Shown: positions 11,934-25,398, numbered from the stretch's first letter. The stretch: DNA of 64,000 nt from Tachypleus tridentatus (GCF_004210375.1 NW_027467782.1:37623771-37687770), one strand, 5' to 3'. The notes: generated by a model from the sequence alone, not told the origin. Numbers and translations are program-made.

Positions 11934-12423
11934 AACAGTTTATATATCATCGTTAAATCTATGACCTACATAATATGAAATTCTCAAGACAAAACTTTAT
12001 AATTATAAAATGTAATAATAATACTGTAATTTAAAAGGTAGATTCACGTTTTAATACGTAAATAGTAACACAATAACAATTTATTTTTGAAACTAAATCC
12101 AACAACACAAAACTTTCTGCAAATACTTTATTCTCATCCGATCAATGAAAATACGTTTCTGAGTTTGAAATTCGTTTTTCCAAACGTCTTCAGCTTTTAA
12201 CCAGATCATCTTCGTGTTTCACTTTTATATCAAGAAGTTGAAAGGAAGGTTGAGATTTAGAAAATAGTTTGTGATAGAATTCTAGAATGTATTATGTTTC
12301 TGGAATGTTTCATGATATCCGAATTCATCAAAAGATAAATTTTCCTTAGTTCTGAGACACTAACCTTGTTTGCATTATTACCATCCCGATTTCTTTATTT
12401 TTTACGACATTCGTCATTGATAT

Positions 12424-12706
12424 GTTTGTTTGTTTTTTGAATTTCGCGCAAAGCTACTCGAGTGCCAGCTGCGAAAGCCGTCCCTAATTTAGCAGTGTAA
12501 GATTAGATGGAAGGCAGCTGGTCTAGTTATCACTACCCACCGCTAACTCTTGGACTATTCTTTTACCAACGAATAGTGGGATTAACAGTATCATTATAAC
12601 GTTCCCATGGCTGAAAGGGCGAGCATGTTTGGTGCGACCGGGATTCGAACCCGCGACCCTCGGATTACGAGTCGAACGCCTTAACCCACCTGGCCATGCC
12701 GGGCCT
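12424..12706 (-). mobile_element. SINE-A copy
   Basis: Full-length in minus orientation. Flanking repeats CGTCATTGATAT (12412-12423) and CGTCAGTGATAT (12707-12718) differ at one base. Confidence 0.93.
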
Positions 12707-12937
12707 CGTCAGTGATATCTAAATACATTTAATCAGCGGGATTGCAGAACGTCATCTCTTCTGAACCTCTTGTTTGGTATAACAGCTTCTATTACTCGCA
12801 ATGAAGAATTTTCCTTTTATCATCCTATTTTTGAAGCTTCAGAATACTCCATTATTATAGGTTGACGGTTTAAAAATAACAATTTATTTTAAACCTTTGT
12901 TACATACATGTCAGCAGGTTTGAATTACATTTAAGTG

Positions 12938-13058
12938 TGTGTGTTTTCTCTTACAGCAAAGCCACATTGGACTATCTGTTGAGTCCACCGAGGAGAATCG
13001 AACTCTGATATTGGCGTTGTAAATCCGAAGACTTACCGCTGTAACAGCTGATGGACTG
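12938..13058 (-). mobile_element. SINE-B copy
   Basis: Minus orientation: GTGTTTTCTCTTACAGCAAA … GAGGAGAATCGAACTCTGAT … CTTACCGCTGTAACAGC. Confidence 0.85.
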
Positions 13059-13483
13059 CATTTAAGTTAACTTTCGCATAATTAAAACAAACTCAAATGA
13101 AACAGCATTAAATTATTTATATTTTTACATTTCATCCAAAGTGGCACACATACACACACATTTTAAGAAACAGTTTTACCTCTGTACTTATTGTTCTTGT
13201 TATATTCTGCTGTTATCGCTAAATATATTTCTAAGTGTTTTTTAATGTACAGTCAGCGGTGCACCAGTTGAGCTTTATTTAATCAGTTACATTTATTACA
13301 ATATACTTTGTCAGTTACGTGTGTTTGTTTGTTTACTAAATGTCATTTAGATTATTTAATGCAAATAAAGCTTTATCTTATCGTTCCATCGCTTTTGTAC
13401 TTTAGCTAAAATACGACATGATACACAGGTTTTGTAGGACACTAACACATTTAAAATATTAATATGTAAACAATATTAGTATG

Positions 13484-13570
13484 TGTTTGTGGTCTGCCTT
13501 CCACAGGTATTGAAATCCGGTTTGTAGTAGTACTAGTCCGTAGACGTACCACTGTGCTACTAGAGGGTTA
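13484..13570 (-). repeat. SINE-C fragment
   Basis: Minus orientation: TCTGCCTTCCACAGGTATTG … CGTAGACGTACCACTGTGCT. Tail end missing. Confidence 0.65.
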
Positions 13571-14177
13571 GTAGCTGGTTTCTCTAGTACCAACCTCTTT
13601 GTACAAATAATTTCGTTTCCTAATACGCTATTTGTACATATCAAGCATTGTTTTAAGCATTACGTTCCATTATCCTATCGACTTAATCCATCGGAGTTGT
13701 TCTGTTAAATCTCGAACTAATGTCATTAACTGTACTACCACTTTAACTGTGTAAAGGATAACAGAAACGTAAAATCAGTACTTATGTGTTGACTGTTTCT
13801 GTTGAAGTCCTTTGCTTAAATTGAGATGTATACGATTATATATGTCATTGAACGTTTGAAAGGTTAAAGTGTTTTTAGCCAAATGTACGTCTTGGACAAT
13901 AAATTTAAAAAACATTTCGTGTGGTGATAAACAATAGTAGATTTTGAGAAAAAACCAAATACGTAAGGATATATGTGACTGCGTAGGCAACAAAATATAT
14001 GATTAGAGCGAATTATAAACATATACGTATATACTATACAAGCTATATAACAGGACGTTCTAAGAAGAAATTTTAATGAAAGGTCATGTGAATTTTGTTT
14101 AATAAAAACTTAACAAGAAATATGAGGAAATAAAACTTTGCTTACAAAAGGCTTTAAGAACACTTAGAGAAGAACCG

Positions 14178-14453
14178 AACCGTGTTGCCCGACAAGTGGG
14201 TTAAGGCATGCGACTCGTAATCTGAGGGTCGCGGGTTCGAATCCCCGTCACACCAAATATGCTCACCCTTTCAGCCGTGGGGGGCGTTATAATGAGACGG
14301 TTAATCCCACTATTAGTTGGCAAAAGAGTAGCCCAAGAGTTGGCGGTGGGAGGTGATGACTAGCTGCCTTCCCTCTAGTCTTATACTGTTAAATTAGGGA
14401 TGGCTAGCGCAGATAGCCCTCGTGTAGCTCTGCGTGAAATTAAAAAAAAAGGA
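14178..14453 (+). mobile_element. SINE-A copy with A-rich tail
   Basis: Full-length with target duplication GAGAAGAACCG at 14167-14177 and 14454-14464. The tail ends in a run of A rather than the usual CAAA repeats. Confidence 0.92.
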
Positions 14454-14464
14454 GAGAAGAACCG

Positions 14465-16189
14465 TATAATTTCTCGATGTTTCTTCCGATACAGAACTAC
14501 GAGCTTCATATTATTATTCTTTATTACCTAAATATAATTGTAGAACATCAGCTACAAGCTCTGATGATGTACAATACATAAATATATATGTATATACAAT
14601 ATACAATAATCATTCAATGCAAGTTACTGAAAGTCACCAATAAAGGCTTGAATGGATAATATATAATAACTCTTTTTGCACGTTTAACATAGTAACAATA
14701 ACATAAAGGTTTTACGTTATATAAATTAAGCATGAAAAGTTATGTAATCTGAACTACAAAGGACTATAAAGAGGAAGAGTTTTCAAACTGTCTTATCATA
14801 GTTGTAACACTGTAGTAAATCACACAGTTTATATAGTACTTTAAAATATTCAATAATCTTAGTAAAGTCCAAAAGAAGACAGCTGGATATTTCACTAAAT
14901 GTCTGTAAGACCAATGAAAGTTGGCTGACTATAAAAACAAACACTGATGCAAAATGTCTCAAAGTGTTATTAACAAGATATGGTGGAATCACGTGTAACA
15001 AAATGGTACAAATACACTGGTACTGGACTAAAAAGAATAAAGTCCACATTTAAGTAAGTTACCGTTATCTAACGATTCGCTGCAATTATGTGATAACTGT
15101 TAAAAACAGAATCTGATGTTCGTAGCTGCAACCGAACGTCATTTCAGTGTATGTACGGTTAAAAAAACAAGAGGTTTGGTAATACTACTGAGACAAGGTA
15201 TATTTTAGTTATAGTAAGACACAAAATAACTCACTTTTATATCAGTGGTGGAAATATGTGTGATAATGAAAAATCACGAATGGACACTCTGACCTTTATG
15301 TTTTCCAGATGTCATTAAGACGATACATAATATGCTGTCATATATGTTTACGTTTGGTTCTGACTTCAGCTGAATGGATGATAATTGTCTTCCCACGTGT
15401 AATAATATTGAAGAAGAGATGATTGACCGGTTTAACTTGGGTACAGACTTATCAGACCTCGATAGTATCGAACATGTATCGGTCTCTTTTGGAAGAATTA
15501 CATGTATTCAAATTACTCTGAACATTAAGGATTCTCTGAATGCATCTTTTCAGTAGTTTTGGATGCCTCGGGATCTTAACAACACTGATTGTAAGCATGC
15601 AACATCGATATGATATTGGTCACACAGTTTGACACAGTATACATTACATTAAAGTGAAATGTTTTTAACTCTAAAAATGTGAACTCACTTCTCCTAAATA
15701 TTAATCGTAAACGTAAAATAAATGAGAAATTAATTGAATTTTGAACCGGATACAGATAATAAGATGTCAGATATTCACAGAAATTAAATATGAGAACGGT
15801 TCTAATTATTTTATAACAGTAATTTTGCATTAGCATTAATAATGTACTATTAATTCCATTATATTTCAGTTGCTCAGTGCAATATATATATATGTGTAGG
15901 TATAAATAAACTTGTAGGAAGTGAAAGTTTAATATAAAGAGCAGATTCTTGTTTTTAATGGTTATATACTTATGGTGTATAATACTGAGTACTATAAAGT
16001 AAAAGAACTTTAAAAATACGAACCGTTGTCAGTAAATGAGAGTTTAATGTCTCTTTAGGTTTGTCATCATTCACGATTGTCTTAACGCGTTTCTTTGATT
16101 TAGTTTTATCAAAACCTGAAGCAGGCTTGCTCACGTTTTCCGCTCTTTCTGTTTTCCTTTCTATTGTGTACTTTCCATTTATTGTATGG
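14465..16189. other. No gene seen
   Basis: Several frames of 60-90 codons on the minus strand, AT-rich and hydrophobic by composition only. A TATATATATG stretch lies near 15885. Confidence 0.5.
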
Positions 16190-16308
16190 GTGTTTGTGTT
16201 TTTCTTATAGCAAAGCCACATCAGGCTATCTGCTGAGCCCACCGAGGGGAATCGAACCCCTAATTTTACCTTTGTAAATCCGTAGAATTACCACTGTACT
16301 AGCGGGGT
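16190..16308 (-). mobile_element. SINE-B copy
   Basis: Minus orientation, well kept: TTCTTATAGCAAAGCCACAT … GAGGGGAATCGAACCCCTAA … CCACTGTACTAGCGGGG. Confidence 0.9.
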
Positions 16309-16309
16309 C

Positions 16310-18108
16310 ATTTTTTGTCTGCAAGATGGTTGGTTGTGTCAGTTTTTTGCTTTAACATCATATTATTTTCTCTTTTATTAAACTTATTTGTCGGGGCCTT
16401 CTCACATTCATGGATCATTGAAACAGCTTCTAAAATATCTAATTCAGTAGGGGTGAACTTTTCAGTTACAAGCGCCTGGTCTTCTAGCATTGTATAGGCA
16501 AAAACTCCACAAGACCCGAGGACGCGGTTTTTCAGGGCTTTCCATTCGCCCCGGGCTTTTTCATTCACGTTGCAGAAACAGCAAATAACGCGAAACAATA
16601 ACAAAAATAAATGAGAAATAAAAACGCGATTTTGTCTTTCAGTTTTCTATATAAACAATACTAATAAAGATCAACTCTAAATAGTTGTCTTTTTTGTTTT
16701 TGTTTTTTCGTAAACAAACAAATTTACAAAAACACTTGATAAATCACCATATAGAAGTTTGGTGAGAAGTGTTAACTATAACTGAAAAGTTTTTTTGACC
16801 TCATAAATAAGGTTAATTAAACATATTCAGCTTTACTAGGTTCATATTAGTATTTTCACAAATTAACTACCAAAGGGGCACTGACATTTTCAAATATCCA
16901 ACCCTACTATTCAATTAAAAGATAATTGGGTATTGAGGTCAGATGCTCTCTCACCCCTGTTCCACATACTTTAATTATCAAGAACTGGAAGATAACATGT
17001 AGCTTACCACAAAGCAATAAGACAAATCGAAATTAGTGTTAGCTCTTCCATCCACCAAGGATATCTTACAACTGCTGGTTTGGAGGCCCAGGGGAACGTA
17101 ACCTTGAGAGAGAGAGTTGTTTTTTAAAACCGTTTTACACATTGTATCGATTACATAAAACAGAAAGAAAACTTCAAATGTAACTTAATAATAATAGTAA
17201 CGTGTATAATTCTTTAAACTAAAAAATTATCTTTATTTAACATATTAAAAATAACAATTAAATAAATATGATATTTCTTACATTTATAATATATTTTCAT
17301 ATTAAACATTGATAACAACCTTTACAATTTGTCAACTGTATATATATTTTCTTTACACTTTAAACAGATAATTAGCGAAGAAAAATAATGGTCATTATAT
17401 TATTTGAGCTCCTTACTAGTAGACAAGTAATAGAGTTATGTAATAACTCCAACTATATAGTTATATAACAGGAAATCAGTTAGGTTTTCCAACATATTTA
17501 CATTGTTAGACAATATAGCAAGAAACCTACTGGCTTTTCATTCCAAACATACGTTATTGAACTATATAAGAAAAAATCTCAACGTTTTCTTTACGATAAT
17601 TTACATATTATACAACTCAGTAAAACACAGTTAGTTAAATCAACTTCGATTCACTTAACTTGTAAGGATATGTAACACAAACACAGTCTTTCCATTGACT
17701 ACTTAATAAAGCCAATTTGTTATTTCGCTATTCAGTTACCTTATTAAGTTTCATAATTAACTTCTTCACTTGTTATGTTATGGTACATAATTCCTTTTTA
17801 CTATCGAATCGTATCCACTGAATGGTAGTTTTTTGCGTCATTACAACACTATTAAAAACAGTAATTTTTACAAATTTTTCTTCACTGTAAATTTTCCAGG
17901 TAAAGAACCATGGTATTTTGACCACAAACACTGAATGAACGTACGTCACTGCTCGCGAAGTTTTTCGCTTACTTGGTAACAATTCTTTCTAATAGTTGTA
18001 TTTAGAACTTATGAGACGGTGCTAACGTTTTGATAATCCAATGTTATTATAATCGTATTTTAAAACATTTGTTTTGTATTTGGACAAATTACTTTACTTT
18101 ATTACACT
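16310..18108. other. No gene I can name; one unexplained minus-strand frame
   Basis: A 98-codon minus-strand frame (16308-16604) partly overlaps SINE-B, but its first two thirds (…FTPTELDILEAVSMIHECEK…) are not explained by a repeat I know. Remaining sequence to 18108 is AT-rich with no exon signals. Confidence 0.4.
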
Positions 18109-18366
18109 GGCCCGGCATGGCCAAGCGTGTTAAGGCGTGCGACTTGTAATCTGAGAGTCACGGGTTCGCATCCCCGTCGCGCCAAACATGCTCGCCCTTT
18201 CAGCCGTGGGGCGTTATAATGTGACGGTCAATCCCACTATTCGTTGGTAAAAGAGTAGCCCAATAGTTGGTGGTGGGTGCTGTTCACTAGCTGCCTTCCC
18301 TCCAGTCTCTCAATTCATATTTCAGGACATCTAGCCCTCGTGTAGCTTTTACATAAATGTTCCAAA
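18109..18366 (+). mobile_element. SINE-A copy, 3' part altered
   Basis: Good head and body (GGCCCGGCATGGCCAAGCGT…), but the segment before the tail (…TCTCTCAATTCATATTTCAG) has diverged or been replaced. It keeps TAGCCCTCGTGTAGCTTT. Confidence 0.87.
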
Positions 18367-19013
18367 CAAATTTTCTTGACATCGACAAAATTACTCAATT
18401 TCCGTTTGTGCTAAATGTTTTCTACGTAATTATAGACTAATCATCAGAGAATATTTACGATTATTATCGTCAAGTGAAGTTTGTTTTTCTGTGGAATGAA
18501 ATATCAACTGTAAGTAAAATGTTTGTCCGATTTTGTAAATACTGGTGTGATTATGGAAGTTTATTTTGGGCATAAGCCGTTACATTTGAATGGTTTAAAA
18601 CAGGTTTTCACGTCTTTTAAATTTGTGTCCATTTTAGTACGAAGGGATGGTACATATCTGCAGAGTAGGTTAGTCCTACGGTAGAGCTCTGCATTTCAGA
18701 TCTGTACAATAAACAAAACATTTCTTGCACTGCAAGATGTAGGCCCATTATAAGAGTGACAGTTTATTCCTTATGATGGACGACAAGCGCAGCCGATCGA
18801 CTGTGTTTCCTCTTGTCAGTAATTTAGCGTAAGGGCCAACGACAAATAAAATTATCAAACTAAATAATAAGCATACGATGTCACCAAATTAAAAGACTAC
18901 ATTATAGTGAACCTAAGAAGGCCGAAACGTTGTTCTCAGTCTTATTAGTAAAGTTGTATGAAACAAATATTTTAGAATATTTTAATATCTAACAAACAGC
19001 CTCTGTTGGTAGG

Positions 19014-19137
19014 GTCCTCCGCTAGTACAGCGGTAAGTTTACGGATTTACAACGCTAGAATCAGCTGTTCGATTCCCGTCGTCAGCAGATAGACCGATGC
19101 GACTCTCAAAAAAGAAAAATACACAAACATAAACATA
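19014..19137 (+). mobile_element. SINE-B copy
   Basis: CCTCCGCTAGTACAGCGGTA head; the stem after the B box is shortened (GTTCGATTCCCGTCGTCAGC). Confidence 0.87.
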
Positions 19138-19267
19138 CGCTTGATTGGAATTATCAGTTTCAAGAATTTCAGGCCGTGTTAACATTAAAACTCGAGAATC
19201 GATTCTCGCAGCGAATCCAACAGAGATTTCCTGTTCTGTAACTTTGTGCTAAAACGTACAAACGAGT

Positions 19268-19385
19268 CGTTCGATTTTTAAAACAAAGCTAAACACCGGG
19301 CATTACATAGCTTATCTCCTGTGAGGAATAAAAACCCGATCCTTCTGTTGTAAATCCAGAAACTGATTCATTGACAAGAGAGGCA
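19268..19385 (-). repeat. SINE-C-like copy, diverged
   Basis: Minus orientation with AAACAAAGCTAAACACCGGG tail and AATAAAAACCCGATCC box region. Confidence 0.55.
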
Positions 19386-19639
19386 GGGGAACAAATAAAA
19401 GACTCTATAATCGAAACATTTTTTATTATCTTTCTCTTTTAAATTAAAAGTTTTTCTTTTATATAAAGCAGTTAGTATTTGTGCTAGTAAATCATATTTT
19501 TCTTAATTTTCCACGTGAACTATTTGTTTCTGAAATATCCTTTCGTCGACGAGGACTATTTTCTTTTTCTTATCAAGAAAGGTATACCTTTAAGAAATAT
19601 TAGACAAAGACTTCATAAAAAACTTCTAGATGCTGCTGC

Positions 19640-19763
19640 CCTCTAGTGGGTAAAAGCTATGGTTACAATTTACAACGCTATAATCTGAGGTTCAATTTCC
19701 CTCGATGTAAAAGCCCAAATGGCCTATTGTATAGCTTTGGGCTGAAAATAAACACAAACAAAT
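19640..19763 (+). mobile_element. SINE-B/C-like copy, diverged
   Basis: B-like head (CTAGTGGGTAAAAGC, TTACAACGCTATAATCTGAG) with a C-like tail (GGCCTATTGTATAGCTTTGG). Could be a recombinant or an old separate subfamily. Confidence 0.65.
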
Positions 19764-20884
19764 CGTGGTCGTAGTTACTGCGAGTATTACAAGCCGATTA
19801 TTATCATAATTATTTTATTTTTCACATACATTTTCAAAACCTTAACATAACACTCACTAACACCCAGGTTTATTGTTCTTGTATCATTTGTGGGGCCCCA
19901 TTCTCTGTGACTACGGAGTAAATTATGACCCAGATTTCGAACATTTAGAATTGATGTGTTTTTTTTCGTGCTCACTCGTGCGAGGCGCCTTCTATTGATG
20001 AGAAATTACTTTTACATCGAGGAAGTATTTGGAGTTGGTTGGTTTTTCACATTTTAATACAAGTGTTTCTTCAAAGTTTAGCTCAAAGAAAATGTCAAAT
20101 CAAGTCTAATGTTGAAAGATGTTTATTTACAGTACAAGTAATTTATAGTGTAGTGGAGACGCAATGTAGTCAGATGACTTGTTACACAGTTCAGACAGTA
20201 TAATAGTCAAAAATATGAAGTGACACAATGTGTTACAAACCTGTACTTGTAAATACTCAACCCAAGGAACTAACATAGTACGTTTAAAAAGTTACAGTTG
20301 TAGTAATCAACTATCAGATGCAACACAGTGTGTGTGCTTCAATTTTGCAATTGAATAATCATCCGATAAAATCTGTTTAAACTTTCAAACTGCTGCCATA
20401 CTGAGACAGATCATAAACTAAAAATACTCAACAACGATTTGTTGTTTTACAGCCGGATAATGGAAAGTGTCTACGTTACTTTTTCCTCTACCCACAGCTT
20501 CTAAGTCACTTTCATTACTTGACAGAGGGTCTGGTTACATTCTTCACGAAGAACTTTATATGCACGTGTCAGTAAAGGAAAAGTATTTTACCTAACTTTA
20601 TGCCCTTTTGTTAATGTACACATACGCTTGTTCGACCCGTAAGACTCGCTGATTGTTATTAGATTTTCCAGGCTTCAGATACTCAGATGTCATTTTAATA
20701 TTACGTCACTGTAAACCTTCTCTTTCCCCATATCATAATAGTTTACTTTACAACTCTTTCTATTAGATTTTGAGTCCGGGCTAGTAGATCTCTGGATTTT
20801 GGAGCTATCGAATCTACTTCGATTCCGCGCGATACTGTAAAATATTCCCTACACTATAATATATTGGTGCGTTATAAGAGTGAC

Positions 20885-21140
20885 AGTGCATCCCTTAGCT
20901 GGCTTTGCATCGCCTGGTGGTTAGTGCCCTAGACTCGCAATCTGCTGGTCACATGATCGAAACCCGTACTCGAACGTGGTCATCCTTTCAGCCTTCGGAG
21001 CGTTATATGTGACAATCAATCTCGCTTTTGTTGGTAAAGAGCAGCCCAAGAGTAGACGGTAGGTGGTGTTGAGTTAATTGTTACCTTCTAGACTATCACT
21101 TCAATATTAGGGACGGCTAGGCTTGGTGGCTTTCTTAAAA
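20885..21140 (+). mobile_element. SINE-D (A-like body with different tRNA head)
   Basis: Head GCCTGGTGGTTAGTGCCCTA and ATGATCGAAACC, then an A-like body (CATCCTTTCAGCC, GTTATATGTGACAATCAATC, CCAAGAGTAGACGGT). Only a short tail remains. Confidence 0.72.
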
Positions 21141-21915
21141 ATATAAATACTTTAATAGGAAACAGAACCGTTTGCACGTTTTATTCATTTATTCCAAAAA
21201 TCTGACTTGGTGCGAAATTAGAATCAAACGGTATTCTAACCCACGTCTCTGGAGAATCGAAGGTTCCAATCCTGACAGGTTCAGTTTTACATCTGGTTAT
21301 TTCGGTTCTGAATAAACTAATGTTCAAAATAAGCAGTTAATCATAAATACAAACTTTAAGCGTGTTCTCAGTTTGTCTTTTATCGTTGCAATATTAAACT
21401 TTTAAACGTCCATACGTTATGTTGTCTGTCAGAACCAAAAGGAAACAGCTGTTTCACTGTTGACTTAACAGTAATCCTCTCAACCTGTCTTTACTGTATT
21501 AAGATGTAATTAACTCTGTCACATATCTGTAAACCTAACCACATATTATTCTCTGTATGTGGTGTAAAACAAACCGAGGGAAGTATTCAGCCAGAAAACT
21601 TAAACAGAAAACAAAGTTCGAGCAGAGTCTGTCTTCACCCAACTGATTAATTTGTCGGTTACGACTATCAAAGGTTGTACGTCACAACCAGTTTATCAAT
21701 GTTCAGAATAAGAAAACATCCAAGTGTGTCTTGCACGTTCATACAGCATGAAGTGTATGTGTGTGTTTCTGGTTCTATCCTTGGCTCATAATTCAATTAG
21801 TTTTAAGCCTAACGCAAACATACGGTGCCCAAGCCTTAAGTCGTTCATTATTTTTTGTAATTCAAAGATTTTATTGTTACGGGGTCGCTGTAACCAATTG
21901 ACTTCTTTCAGATTT

Positions 21916-22051
21916 GGTCCGGCATGGCCAGGTGAGATAAGGCGTTCGATTCGTAATTCGAGGGTCGCGGGTTCGACTCCCGGTCGCACCAAACATGCTC
22001 GCCCTTTCAGCAGTGGGGCGTCATAATTGGACGGCCAATCCCACTATTCGT
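21916..22051 (+). mobile_element. SINE-A copy, 3' truncated
   Basis: Intact tRNA-like head (B box GGTTCGACTCC) and first half of the body. Sequence departs after CCACTATTCG. The loss of the 3' end is unusual for target-primed insertion and suggests a later deletion. Confidence 0.87.
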
Positions 22052-22359
22052 TTGGAACGTTGTTTCAATTCTAACACAGTTGTTCCTACTCATTACACTT
22101 CTCCCTTCGTAACTCGAAAAGAAAAGAAAAACATTTATTTAAGTTGTTACACGGATACTGCCATAACTTGTCTCTATAATATTAAATAGAACATAATACA
22201 ACATTCACACTTTACTGTAACTTTACCTTCTGTGGATCGTTAAAATGTGACACAGAGAAGCCCAACACCAAGAGACTGAAATGGGTGAGTACACTTATAG
22301 ATTATATTAACAGTACCTTGATGACAGGTGTACAATAACAGGAAAACTGTTGGATAAGC

Positions 22360-22500
22360 CAAGAAAACGCGTAGATAAAAAGAAGGAACACCGGTAGATA
22401 AAGACACAAAGACTAAGAGGTAAAGATAGACAGGCTGATAGATAAAGATAGGAAAACAGCATGATAAAGATAGGAAGATGGACAGGTAAAGACAGCTGAA
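22360..22500. repeat. GATAAAGA-type purine-rich low-complexity tract
   Basis: Irregular repetition of GATAAAGATAGG and GGTAAAGACAG motifs; nearly no C/T on the plus strand. Confidence 0.75.
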
Positions 22501-22995
22501 CTTTTAACACATTGAAGCACCTCTTATTGTTATTGTTGATCGGTTGTGACTGATGAACAATGATTTTATTTATTTTTCGTCTTAAAATAAAAATATATAA
22601 AATAACTAAAAGGTCATGAATAAATCTGAGGAATGTGAAAAATTAAAAACAGAGCACTTTGCAACATATGAGATCACAAACAAAATGTTAGAATACCAAA
22701 AGAAATGAATACAAGGTTAGAGACTTGGAACTGATTAAATATCCAACTAATAAATAAATTCACTAATGGAAGAAAGCATGAAAATATTGATGTTGAATTT
22801 GAAATTCCCTATGGAACACGAATCTTAATGACCAGGTGAGAAACGCCAAAGAATGCAGCTGTCTCTATCTTTGGCCCACAAATCACGAGAAAGGAAAGAC
22901 AAATAATCGTCGACACCCTCCGCAATAAAGATGTTGTTTAAAATCATATCGAACAATGTAATCGACGATCATACTTATAAAGCACCCTCAGCCGT

Positions 22996-23013
22996 AAAAA
23001 AAAAAAAAAAAAA
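22996..23013. repeat. A18 homopolymer
   Basis: Eighteen consecutive A, no recognisable SINE body directly upstream. Confidence 0.95.
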
Positions 23014-23108
23014 GGAACGTCTTTAGTATCATGGTCGCTCAAACTTTCGACTTTTCAATTGCTTAACCCTCAAATATGGAGAAGAAAAACAAACTGAATG
23101 TTGCAGGC

Positions 23109-23123
23109 CAGGGGTCACCAAAC
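23109..23123 (+). repeat. Probable left terminal inverted repeat of the hAT element
   Basis: CAGGGGTCACCAAAC fits hAT/Charlie-type termini (CAGRGGT…CCAAAC), and the preceding 8 bases are the expected position for the target duplication. It lies about 0.5 kb upstream of the BED finger. No matching inverted end was seen after 25398. Confidence 0.5.
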
Positions 23124-23607
23124 TACGGCCCTCGAGGTAATTTTGACCGGCCCGCCAGCAGCTAGCCGCTTGAAATTAAAATGTCCGACTGTCATAACAA
23201 AATAAATCACACCGATGGTCGCTTCAAGCTGACAAATACAAGACGTTATGATAAAAAGAAACAAGGCTGTCACGCGCATTTTTAACCAATAGGAAAATTC
23301 TTCTTTCGTCCTTGCTGCCCGTTTATTCATATCGAGGCACGTATCTATAAAAGCATTAGGATTTCGAAAACAAGTACAGACTTAACCCTCGTCCCATCGA
23401 CTCGTCTTGTAAATTCAGCGGGCTTGGGTTACCGCTTCAGCAAGCTCATTTCTCTTAGTAGTCTGGTTATGCGCTTTTCAAAACTCGTTCTCAGGTAAGT
23501 TTCGTGCCAAAGGTACGTTTCAATATATTTTGTTTGTGCGTTCTTGGACCAGTACAATACTTTTCTCACAGCGCTCTGTGTTTTTTATTTTCAGACCCTG
23601 TTTTTTT

Positions 23608-25398
23608 TTCATGACTGCTTTTAAAAGAAGAAAAGTGGACTTTGAGTGTCATGCTTTCAATGATGAATGGGGAGAAAACCACTTCTTTGTGGAAACAAGA
23701 AAACAGAAAGCTACTTGTGTGATATGCACAGAAAGTGTTGCCGTTTTAAGAGAGTACAATCTTTGGCGTCACTATGAAACAAAACATCGATCAACATATT
23801 TGAAATTTTCAGGAAGTTCCGTTCTGAGAAATTTGAATCCATGATACGTGTTTTTTGAATCTCAAAAGAATCTCTTCACGAGAAAATTTGCTGAAAATAA
23901 ATCTGTCACTCGTACAAGTTACAAAATAGTGCATAGGATGGCAGAGCGAGGAAAACCTTTTATTGACGGCAACTTCAACAAAGAGTGTATGACGGAAGCA
24001 GCAAATGAGCTGTGTCTTGAAAAAGACAATTTCTTTGAAAGTATCAGCCTTTCAGCAACTTCAGTTGTACGGAGAGCAGAAGAACTTGGAGAAAACATCG
24101 CATTACAGATACGCCAAAAAGCAAGAAACTCCCAATGGTATTCTCTGGCACTGGATGAGTCTACTGATCTTTCGAGTGCGTCACAACTTCTCGTGTTCAT
24201 TCGTGGAGTTAATTTGGACTTTCAGATCACGGAAGAGTTGGCATCAGTTTGCAGCACGCACGGAAGAACAAGTTGAGAAGACATTTTCATGGAAGTGCAT
24301 AAAACTTTGCAAGACTATAACCTTCAGTGGAATCAGCTTAGAGGTGTTACAGTTGATGGAGGAAGAAACATGGCTGGAGTAAAGACGGGTCTGATCAGGA
24401 AACAGTTGGAAGATCTTCAACTCTGAAGCGCTCTGTTCATACACTGCATCATACACGAGCAAGCACTCTGTAGAAAAGACTTAGATATTTCTTGCGTACT
24501 GAAACAAGTCATTTCTGCAGTGAATTTCATTCGGGGTCTTGCACTTAATCATCGCCAGTTCAAGGTGTTTCTTGAAGAAATTGATTCGGATTTATGTGAC
24601 TTGCCTTATCACACGGCAGTGAGGTGGCTCAGCTGCGGTAAAGTCTTGTCTCGTTTTTATAAGCTGAAAAGAGAAATATATATTTTTTTATCGAGAAATA
24701 TAGAGCCGATCCACTTCTGTCGGATCCAACTTGGTTGTCAATTTTGGTGACATCACATCCCACATGAATGAATTGAACTTGAAACTTCAGGAGGAGAATA
24801 ACTTTGTCTGTGATCTCTATAGAATCATTAAAGGATTTCGGAGAAAGCTGTCATTGTTTGAAGCACATTTGGAAGGAGAAAACCTCTCTCATTTTCAGTG
24901 TTTCAATGAGTTTCATGCTGGAATCACAGAAGATGTTAACCTGAAGTTTCAGAAAAGATTATTGGTGATTTAAATAAGCATTTTAGAGAGATTTTCGGAT
25001 CTCGACAGAATCGAAAGTGACATTCTCCTTTTCAAAATCCTTTTGATTGTGTCATTGATGACGTGCCAATGGAACTTCAGCTGGAGGTCATCGATTTGCA
25101 AGGAAATGACGTGTTGAAAGCAAAGCACAGAGAGAGACAACTTTTTGTATTTTACATCTGCACACCTGAAGATGATTTTCCAAAGCTGAAGCAGTTCGAA
25201 TCTGGTATGACATCAATGTGCGGAATAACTTATATCTGTGAACAAGCATTTTCAAAAATGAAGTGTGTGAAGTCGGTACTTCGATCAAGGTTGACTGATG
25301 AACATTTGAAAGCAATTCTAATGATTAGATATAGCAATTCAGAACCGAAAATTGAAGATATTTTGAAAGCCAAACGCCAATTTTATAAATCTCACTAA
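23608..25398 (+). pseudogene. hAT-family transposase with BED finger (GTF2IRD2/ZBED-like), frame-broken
   Basis: Segments in three frames follow one another in the correct order. First is a BED-type zinc finger (CVICTESVAVLREYNLWRHY then ETKH, 23720-23790), ending at a stop near 23842. Next, from 23848, the N-terminal RNase-H-like part has YSLALDESTDLSSASQLLVF, where ALDESTD carries the first catalytic Asp. Around 24350 comes VTVDGGRNMAGVKTGL with the second Asp. Later come LNHRQFKVFLEEIDSDLCDL and WLSCGKVLSRFY, and the C-terminal hAT dimerisation region ending TYICEQAFSKMKCVKSVLRS and RLTDEHL…YKSH before a stop at 25396-25398. At least four frame changes or stops disable it. It has no introns. 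A CAGGGGTCACCAAAC end at 23109-23123 is a plausible left terminal repeat; the right end is missing or replaced. Close to domesticated vertebrate genes in sequence style, but here clearly a dead transposon. Confidence 0.88.

Larger units (their letters stand above)
22052..23108. other. Intergenic, low-complexity tracts only
   Basis: Contains the purine-rich tract and the A18 run. No coding signal. Confidence 0.55.

Noticed and set aside
14205..14255. tRNA-like sequence (also in the other SINE heads) as a possible tRNA gene
   Set aside because: Each such stretch continues into a SINE body and tail with target duplications; acceptor stems do not pair well, so these are SINE promoters, not tRNA genes.
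16308..16604. 98-codon minus-strand frame, FTPTELDILEAVSMIHECEK region
   Set aside because: Composition looks a little protein-like, but part is SINE-B, I recognise no family, and I see no supporting splice sites. Kept only as an unexplained frame.
23530..25398. Domesticated hAT gene (like vertebrate GTF2IRD2 or ZBED genes)
   Set aside because: At least four frame changes or stops in the single-exon copy make a functional protein very unlikely, even allowing for one or two homopolymer errors.
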